Assembly: GCA_948470475.1 (NCBI GenBank)
Contig: OX419339.1
Coordinates: 1,040,001 to 1,104,000, forward strand
Direction: 5' to 3'
Length of the DNA stretch: 64,000 nucleotides
Source: Galaxea fascicularis
Taxonomy: Eukaryota; Cnidaria; Anthozoa; Scleractinia; Euphylliidae
Under the pieces are notes generated by a model, which searched no databases, was not told where the DNA came from, and was given only the letters and a program-made list of their open reading frames with translations. Below are positions 57,521 through 64,000 of the stretch, piece after piece; within the stretch, counting starts at the first letter, position 1; each line of letters opens with the position of its first letter. Both the position numbers and the translations under genes were made by a program.

Positions 57521-58159
57521 TCACTTATTACCAATATCCTGGCGTAAGATTTGCTTCATGAAGCTCCCTTTTTTCCTTGGAAGGTTCTTCTCGGGGCTTA
57601 GCTTATCCAGAAGTTTGTGAAATATCGTTTCCACGTTGAGATTAAACTTGGCGGAAGTAGCTAGCCACAAGCATTTCCACTTTCCTTCCAAATGAACACA
57701 AGCACTGATCTTCAGTCCATACGAGTTGTAGAATGTTGGCTCGCATAAGTTAGGGAGGTCGGATTTATTAGAGACAATAATAACAGGTATCTTCCGGAGC
57801 CTGTCATCGCAGCACCTCGTGATTTCTTCCATGTACCTGTCCAGCTTTGTAAACGAATACGGTTTGTCTAGTGAATAAACCAAGACGACCGCGTCAGCTT
57901 TTTCCATAGCTATTCTTCTCATTGCGGGAAACTCGTACGTCCCCGACGTGTCGATTATGTGCAACTCGTAGGCTTTGTTTCTATGAGACATCTGTTTGAT
58001 ATAAAACTCCTCAACTGTGGGTTCATGTTCCGTAATGTACTCATCACTGACAAGTAACCGAACTATGGAGCTTTTTCCCACTCCAGAATCCCCGAAAACA
58101 GCAATGGTGAACTTCTTGAAATATACAGCTGGTTCTCCTTCTTCGGGAGCGTTAAGCAT
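57521..58159 (-). CDS. Ras-like small GTPase, CAAX-less, second copy
   Basis: A 212-residue paralogue of the GTPase at 46589, with the same G motifs: GDSGVGKS (residues 23-30), PTVEE (T48), DTSGTYEFPAM (70-80), NKSD (131-134) and TSAK (168-171). Residues 15-190 align without gaps to the first copy. The N-terminus MLNAPEEGEPAVYFKK is short and its own, and the C-terminus ends KQILRQDIGNK with no CAAX. Single exon. It points the same way as copy 1, so the pair looks like a tandem duplication later pushed apart by the LINE and reverse transcriptase remnants. The DTSG-x3-FPAM switch suggests the RASD/DIRAS/RERG-like side of the Ras family; the subfamily is uncertain. Confidence 0.9.
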   Translation of the reverse strand: MLNAPEEGEPAVYFKKFTIAVFGDSGVGKSSIVRLLVSDEYITEHEPTVEEFYIKQMSHRNKAYELHIIDTSGTYEFPAMRRIAMEKADAVVLVYSLDKPYSFTKLDRYMEEITRCCDDRLRKIPVIIVSNKSDLPNLCEPTFYNSYGLKISACVHLEGKWKCLWLATSAKFNLNVETIFHKLLDKLSPEKNLPRKKGSFMKQILRQDIGNK

Positions 58160-58616
58160 TCCGGTTGTAGTAAGCGCTTTCTGAGCGCAAATGTTGTCAG
58201 TACTTAAAAACCCTATTGTAGTAACATTAGCTAACAGCGAGGTTGTGTTACTAAACTAGTTACCGACAGCCTATAGGTTAAATAAATACTGAAAATCCAT
58301 CCGCAAGTAACGTTAGACAGCCGATGATAAGTATGGGTTCCAGTTAGGAACAGGTCAACAGTTTGAATGAATGAGAGGGGTTGTTTATATCTATTCCGAA
58401 CGTTTATTATACGCTGTGGCTATAATGTTAATGAAAAATAAATAAAAATATGCAGTCCAACCCACTTAAAAATAGGCTTAATCTTTTGGGGGTTTTTTTC
58501 GTAACCACGATTCTCTGTTTTCGTGAACTTAAAACCCTACGCCTCGCCCAAGATTATTTAGGTCAGGCATTAGAGCAATTCCTTCCATTCCTAAACATAA
58601 GTCTGAAGTGATGCCT

Positions 58617-58625
58617 CAGTTCAGA
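58617..58625. repeat. 9-bp target-site duplication, left copy
   Basis: CAGTTCAGA abuts the left end of the Mutator-like element and is repeated exactly at 61089-61097. Confidence 0.85.
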
Positions 58626-61088
58626 GGTAGTCACACTTCGCCATCCGTCAAAAGGAGGTCCAGTCGGAACTTCTTCCGATGACGGAATCCGAGGTCACCC
58701 GAGTCGCCTTCGTGTTGTTGGTTTAAAATTAGCTTTGTGCGAGCCCGTCGCCTAACAAACCGTTGTAGAAACGTTATAAATCTATTTGTAACCAAAGAAT
58801 ACGTCTAATCTGAAGAAAAAATTGTGTTTCTCTTGGCTGGGAACTAAACTTTAACAAGATCTCGGAAACCTCCCTTTCATGGATGGCTGATTACAACTAC
58901 AACGGCGCGACATCGCTTGGCAATCCCTCAAAAGGAGGTTGTCAAAGAACCGGAAATTGAAAGATTCAAAGGGCAAACAAACAGTCAAAACCGCTATGTA
59001 TATTCAAAACAATTTTAATAGCTGAATAAAAGTCATTCCTTGAGATCCGAAAGACTTTTCCTTAGGAAACCCGTGCTCTGTTCTTTTCAGTAATTCACAT
59101 TATTTTGAAGATGATTTCGTTCTGCAGTCTTTACAATACAATTTTCCCAGGTCTTTGAATATAATAAAATAATACGTCTAATCTGAAGAAATTGAAAGGT
59201 CGGTTATGGGTGATTGAATTCCCACGACAAAGGGCCCAAACAAGGATCCCCCAAACAAAGCCGGGAAACTGGCGGGAAATTCGTCTTGTGGTTGTTCGCC
59301 GGGGTTATTCGCTTCCCAATTTCAAAGCAAGCAGGTATATGCGAGTAATATTATCAGCCACGCTGTGTCTGGACTCATTGAGAGATTTCGTAGGACACTA
59401 GGATGGCAAAGGAATCTAGATTAAAAGCAGTAAGTTCATTGTTTGAAGAGAAACTGACAGAGAGGTCGGGTCTTGTGAAGGATGTCAAAGCCGCAGAGTC
59501 AATTCTCAGAGAGTTTGAAACAACAACCACTACGAGATACGCTTGTTTCAAAGCAAACAAAGGACTTGGGAATACAGGTAAGGGGCTTCCTATTGTCTTC
59601 ATGATAACGTGCAACTTCTGATGTGGCAAAGGCAAGGGGATCTTGCGCTCCTTGAATACAAAATCCGAGGAATATAGAAATATAGCGCTCCACGATAAGA
59701 CTGATAAACATGCGTATATTTATATGTACGTTGATAAATCGGGCCAACTCAGGCTTCAAATTCTTATACAGCAGAATGTAATTGTTTAAGTAAAATATAA
59801 ATTATTTTTTTAAATAATTATGTTGACTCCGACAAGGGAAATAAGACGTATCTGTACTTACTGACAATAATGTGAGGTAGGAGTTGGGTGGTTGATTTCA
59901 CAAGTCCGAGTAAACTGCAGGATCAGGTTTATGGTAATAAGGTCGATTGGGTCAAAATGTAGTAAAATGCTTCTACATAGATTTTCTGTCTCAGCATGGT
60001 GTGGACAGACACGTGAGAGAGATAAAAAGAAATCACACGGTTAGATTATTTGTCATATCAATAATCCAGTTTCCTGTTATTGAACTTCCTTTTTTTTTTC
60101 TTTTTTTTTTTTTTTTTTGGGGGGGGGGGGGGTGGGAAAGGCCGGGACAACAAAATTAAAACGAAAATGGAGCCCAATATCAATGACGTTGAATCCCCCG
60201 TAAGGAACCATCTCATACGTGTGGGCAATGTTTGTACATGAAAACCGTTGATAACCGTAACTACAATAACTTTAATTGTGTGATTTCATATGATTTCATA
60301 AGGATACGTGATTGTGCGAAAAACTGTCTTTGTTTGTATTGCATGTACAAATAAAACCTGTGGGTGCTGGTGATCAGATAACTAAGTGACGTCGAAATCA
60401 TGATTAGTTCCTGTTCGGAGGCCAATTTGCACCACCGAAAAAATATAGACATACAAATAAAGCCATTGATGCTGTTATGAAAGAGTCACTGTAGCCGTAG
60501 AATCTGTTCAATTCAACCAACTATGATGCAACAGATAGTATACCCTTTAGTATTAAATTAGTTTAAGTCATGTTAGAATATATTCCTGATAATAAAACTG
60601 CAGGTTAAGTGGCCGAAAGGCAAATGCAAAATGTGTTCGGCATATATCCCACGGTTATATCTCCTTGCTTTGAAACTGGGAAGCGAACATTTCCCGCCAG
60701 CTTCCCGGCTTTGTTTGCCCTTTGTCGTGATTCAATCATCCATAACCGACCTTTCAATTTCCGGTTCTTTGACAACCTCCTTTTGAGGGATTGCCAAGCG
60801 ATGTCGCGCCGTTGTAGTTGTAATCAGCCATCCATGAAAGGGAGGTTTCCGAGATCTTGTTAAAGTTTAGTTCCCAGCCAAGAGAAACACAATTTTTTCT
60901 TCAGATTAGACGTATTCTTTGGTTACAAATAGATTTATAACGTTTCTACAACGGTTTGTTGGGCGACGGGCTCGCACAAAGCTAATTTTAAACCAACAAC
61001 ACGAAGGCGACTCGGGTGACCTCGGATTCCGTCATCGGAAGAAGTTCCGACTGGACCTCCTTTTGACGGATGGCGAAGTGTGACTACC
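58626..61088. mobile_element. Mutator-like element with 338-bp TIRs, internally deleted
   Basis: The outer arms 58626-58963 and 60751-61088 are inverse copies of equal length (338 bp) with about one visible mismatch. They begin GGTAGTCACACTTCGCCATC. The 9-bp duplication and very long TIRs are hallmarks of the Mutator (MULE) superfamily. Pairing resumes further in (59191-59285 with 60676-60757), but the left side is interrupted by a 227-bp insert (58964-59190) flanked by the direct repeat GAAATTGAAAG. Each arm holds two related sub-terminal motifs, CCATCCGTCAAAAGGAGG and CAATCCCTCAAAAGGAGG, possible transposase sites. The interior has one plausible exon (59403-59577) and a T/G homopolymer stretch near 60090-60132. 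Confidence 0.85.
59403..59577 (+). pseudogene. Remnant first exon of the element's gene (transposase-like)
   Basis: The ATG at 59403 opens 58 codons (MAKESRLKAVSSLFEEKLTE, then ERSGLVKDV, FETTTTTRYACFK and GLGNT) ending at a good donor, CAG/GTAAGG, at 59577. The TTTRYACFKANK part is reminiscent of FLYWCH-like N-terminal zinc-binding regions seen in MULE-associated proteins, but the cysteine pattern is too short to prove this. No further exons follow before the right arm, so the rest was lost by internal deletion. It could instead be a captured host exon. Confidence 0.4.
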
Positions 61089-61097
61089 CAGTTCAGA
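61089..61097. repeat. 9-bp target-site duplication, right copy
   Basis: CAGTTCAGA directly after the right end of the Mutator-like element, identical to 58617-58625. Confidence 0.85.
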
Positions 61098-63402
61098 GGC
61101 ATAAACGCCAGCTGGACTACGTAAACGTCCATCAGGAATTGGCGGTGAAAAACGGAGGAAATCCTGCGAAACAAATATACGCTCTAGGCGCTAGCATTGC
61201 AAGACACAGCCTGTTCAGTTCAAAGATATCGTGGATGGAAAAAGGATAGCGTATTTTGAATCCGCACAACTTCAGGATTTTCATCTCCTGACGCTCCCAA
61301 AATCTGATCTCATTGTCACCGGATACTAAAGCCTTTACGGCTGTCGTTCACTCACACATAAAGGTTATGTTGAAGTCAAATCCTTCACTTAAATGATCAT
61401 CTCAGACGGACAGCAAGAAATTCCTAAGAGAATTATTAGCCGGTAAAGGAGACTACAGATGGTCAAAATATCCCAGAAAAATGAGCCGCGGCATTCGGCC
61501 ATCCGCTGCAGCCTTTGACAATAAACATAAGTAAAAAACAGATATGAAAATGCAAAATAAAACACAAAACGATTCCAGCTTCAGCAGAGAACGTTTTTAT
61601 ACACTTATCGTCTTGCTTTTGTTTAGTAACAAGACGTATTTTAATTATAAGCTCTTTCCTCCCCTCCGTATAAATGTATCAGGCACAATATTACTTTCGT
61701 CTTGATGTTGCTACCTCAGTTTACACATTCGGAGGGTGATTTCAGTATTTTACTCTGCTGCCCAATAGCTGATATACTTCGAGCGGTGGCCGATTTGTGT
61801 AATTAGTCACTTTCAACAGATAAACCATTATTGATAACCTTTGACCACATCCTACTTTTAAATTCATCCCTGGTGTTTAATTTACAGCCAACATAAATCC
61901 GTGGTTTGGAGGTCCAGGGGTTGATTGGGCCTCAGGCCACCTGCCGTGAAGACACCTTGATTTTGAAAATCCAACTGATATGACGGATGAACCCTGTGTG
62001 CGAGCTCTGTACTGGGGCATCACGCGAGATTTATTCCGGGGCAGAGCGAAAGTGGCTTTAAGCTGGAGCGAAAAGCGTGAGATGGAAGTACATTACCAAA
62101 AGAGATATCCAGTTTTCATTGTGACACACAATCTCATTTTGCCCCACATCCCTGACAAGCCTTAAAAGACTTTCGTGCGAAATTCCAGACCAAGACCGAG
62201 AATGAAATGTGAATTTTGGGGCAGACGATTAAGAGTGGGAGTACGTGCCCGCCCTCGACTTTATTCCGAACGTCGGTTGTTTCAGGTCTAACAGAACTTA
62301 GGCGTAGTTGACGTTTTGCCGTGCAGGTGTGAAAAACGTTTACGTACCTACAATCCGGAGCAGTGTCTTCTGTCCTCAGACAATACTTTAGAGTTGTCGT
62401 TTACTAAGGAATATACGGAGCACAAAAGTACCGAGCACTGATTGGCTGAGTGGATGTGGCAATGAATCCGTGAATTTTCTCAGAGAAAGCTCCAAGCCCT
62501 TTCAAATTCAAACCGTATCCTCCTAGTATTTGGATCGTATGTACAACCTGTGTACGGTCGCAAAATAGTGTTAAGTTTGTTGACATCCTGGTCTTGAACT
62601 CCTTCTATGAAACGATTCGCCAGATTCGCGCTAATAAGTCTCCCTGCCCGGTGAGTGTAATCAGCACAGCAACTGAATACATGCTATCTGTCCCGAAGGA
62701 AGTATTGATCAGTAATGAATGTTACGCAAAGTGCATTTGTTGGAAAAACGGAATTTGCCTAATCCGCGAGTGTATGTTGGCCCTATGTTGGCTCTTTATG
62801 CATATCCCGCAGTTGCAAGCAACTGCGACCATATGATGACGCACGTGACCAACACATTGCTGGAGGCCAGCTGTAAAACTTCATGACAGGAAGAAGCGTG
62901 GACGCCGGACTAAGACCCCGGATTCACGCCCCGCTCTAGCCGCTAAATGAAGTTTTCTTAGCAGTCACAAATCCTCGGCAACGGGTGAAAATACTGTAAA
63001 TAGCCAGCGACATAGCAACTAGTGAGCGTGGAAAGATGTTGGTACAAATGTCTTCACACACCCTCAGTCACAGTTACATTTTTCTTTCACAAACTCATTA
63101 ATAATTCATAACGCAAATACGAAAGAAATTAATAATGAGTGTCTACAAATCTGATATAGATGCGGCTACATTTTACAGCCGATTCTATCTGAAAAATAAC
63201 AATAAACCCAACGATTATTCTACCACAAAAGTTTTTTAAGCTGTTCAAAAAACTCGCATTAGTGTTTTATCGGGTATAAAACCCCTCGGGCTACGTCTCG
63301 TGTTTTTAAACCCGATAAAAACGCTGCTGCTTGTTTTTCAAACATTACGTAAACATCAGTTTTATTCAATTCAGTCAAGTCAAGTCTGTTTCTGTTGGCA
63401 GG
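61098..63402. other. Stretch without a supported gene
   Basis: Between the Mutator-like element and the cystathionine gamma-lyase-like exon no exon could be tied to a family. An open segment at 61890-62165 and one at 62594-62836 have no recognised similarity. On the minus strand the part near 63402 would be the 3' untranslated region of the cystathionine gamma-lyase-like gene. Confidence 0.35.
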
Positions 63403-63466
63403 TCACACTTTCTCAAAAGCCTGTTCGAGATCTTCCTTGAGATCTTCAACGTTCTCCAAGCCCACG
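63403..63466 (-). CDS. CTH: Cystathionine gamma-lyase-like, last coding exon
   Basis: After a TTTTCAG acceptor (minus strand, 63473-63467), the exon reads C-VGLENVEDLKEDLEQAFEKV and stops at 63405-63403. This matches the end of the Cys/Met-metabolism PLP-dependent enzyme family, where SVGLE.xEDLxxDLxQAL closes cystathionine gamma-lyase (H2S and cysteine production from cystathionine). The exon starts in phase 1 after a Ser codon, as expected. No further exon was found between 63470 and 64000, so the rest of the gene lies to the right of the window. The related cystathionine beta-lyase or methionine gamma-lyase cannot be excluded from 20 residues. Confidence 0.75.
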
Positions 63467-63708
63467 CTGAAAAGTAAAAGAAAAAACCGATTAGGAACCA
63501 AGGCTAAGCAATACATCTTCGCCTTGAATGTCTAATTAATTCAACATCGTATTTCAGAATCGGTTCACACGAAGTCTGTTTTGGATTCCATGAAACCTTA
63601 CTGAGATCAAAAGGATTAAAAGCTAAAAACTGACAACATGTAAACGGGGCGCGATAGTAGTGGCAGAGCAAGAGAATATATAGCGGGGCTTGGGACGGCC
63701 GGTGGACC

Positions 63709-63748
63709 TTTTTGAAAAATCCTGGAAGAGGCTGAGGTGTTATTCGCT

Positions 63749-63787
<39 letters not shown>

Positions 63788-63862
63788 AAAGCTTTGTTTT
63801 ACCACGCCAAGCCTCGCAGTCGAAACTGTGGGGGCGAGGCTTGGCGTGGTGAAACAAAGCTT

Positions 63863-63901
<39 letters not shown>

Positions 63902-63941
63902 AGCGAATAACACCTCAGCCTCTTCCAGGATTTTTCAAAAA
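63709..63941. repeat. Near-perfect palindrome, arms about 108 bp
   Basis: The left arm (63709-63817) contains CGCTCTTGTCACACGGCGGC then CATATTGTCCCGGGAGACC and CACGCCAAGCCTCGC. The right arm (63834-63941) is its inverse with only a few differences. The loop is about 16 bp. The density of pairing makes this a strong cruciform or hairpin former. It is probably a foldback MITE in the first seen intron of the cystathionine gamma-lyase-like gene. No target duplication was identified. Confidence 0.8.
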
Positions 63942-64000
63942 TGGCGAATGAAGAAAATAGCCAGTATCACCTAATCTGAAAAAGAGCATGCGGCAGTAAT

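Noticed and set aside
60085..60135. A functional poly-T/poly-G regulatory tract
   Set aside because: Homopolymer runs of this length inside a transposon are most simply slippage products, and their exact length is also unreliable in assemblies.
1..64000. CRISPR arrays, bacterial operons or phage genes
   Set aside because: Direct repeats found here lack regular spacers, and the genes have spliceosomal introns and animal domain structure. The window is eukaryotic.

Overview
The window looks like nuclear DNA of an anthozoan cnidarian, most likely a stony coral or close relative. This is inferred from AT-rich, intron-rich genes with animal orthologues, a dense load of small terminal-inverted-repeat elements, tRNA-derived SINE-like repeats and non-LTR retrotransposons. 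No species can be named from sequence alone. Exons were joined by hand from splice signals, reading phase and remembered family similarity, so gene names are homology calls made without a database.

Layout, left to right. At 1144-4728 (+) lies the 3' half of a DGAT1-type diacylglycerol acyltransferase, including the catalytic FHE motif. At 12034-14859 (-) is a complete four-exon heat shock factor binding protein 1 (HSBP1) gene whose last intron has every hallmark of a U12-type AT-AC intron. Head to head with it is a 14-exon F-box gene, FBXO15-like (17259-29122, +), whose introns are full of small TIR elements. At 30435-34224 (+) is a secreted protein with a PAN/apple-like region, an EGF domain and a fibrinogen C-terminal domain. 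At 41071-41856 (+) is a single-exon ankyrin-repeat protein. Two paralogous CAAX-less Ras-like GTPases lie on the minus strand at 46589-47428 and 57521-58159. The last coding exon of a cystathionine gamma-lyase-like enzyme is at 63403-63466 (-).

The most striking locus is 47251-53170, a full-length, open, L1/Tx1-like retrotransposon with intact ORF1 and ORF2. It has two poly-A tracts separated by about 250 bp of non-LINE sequence, and a 10-bp target-site duplication that matches only outside the second tract. This is the signature of a 3' transduction. Removing the element and one duplication copy rejoins an in-frame ATG at 53192 to the first GTPase gene, so the LINE appears to have split that gene after about its fifth codon. 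Other mobile structures are a 2.46-kb Mutator-like element with 338-bp inverted repeats, a 9-bp target duplication and a remnant transposase-like exon (58626-61088), three TTAA-flanked foldback elements, two or three TA-flanked mariner/pogo-like MITEs, a cluster of three related MITEs in FBXO15 introns, and several degenerate reverse transcriptase fragments.

No operon-like or pathway cluster is evident. The genes are ordinary, unrelated animal genes, and the unusual biology lies in the mobile elements and their effects on host genes.
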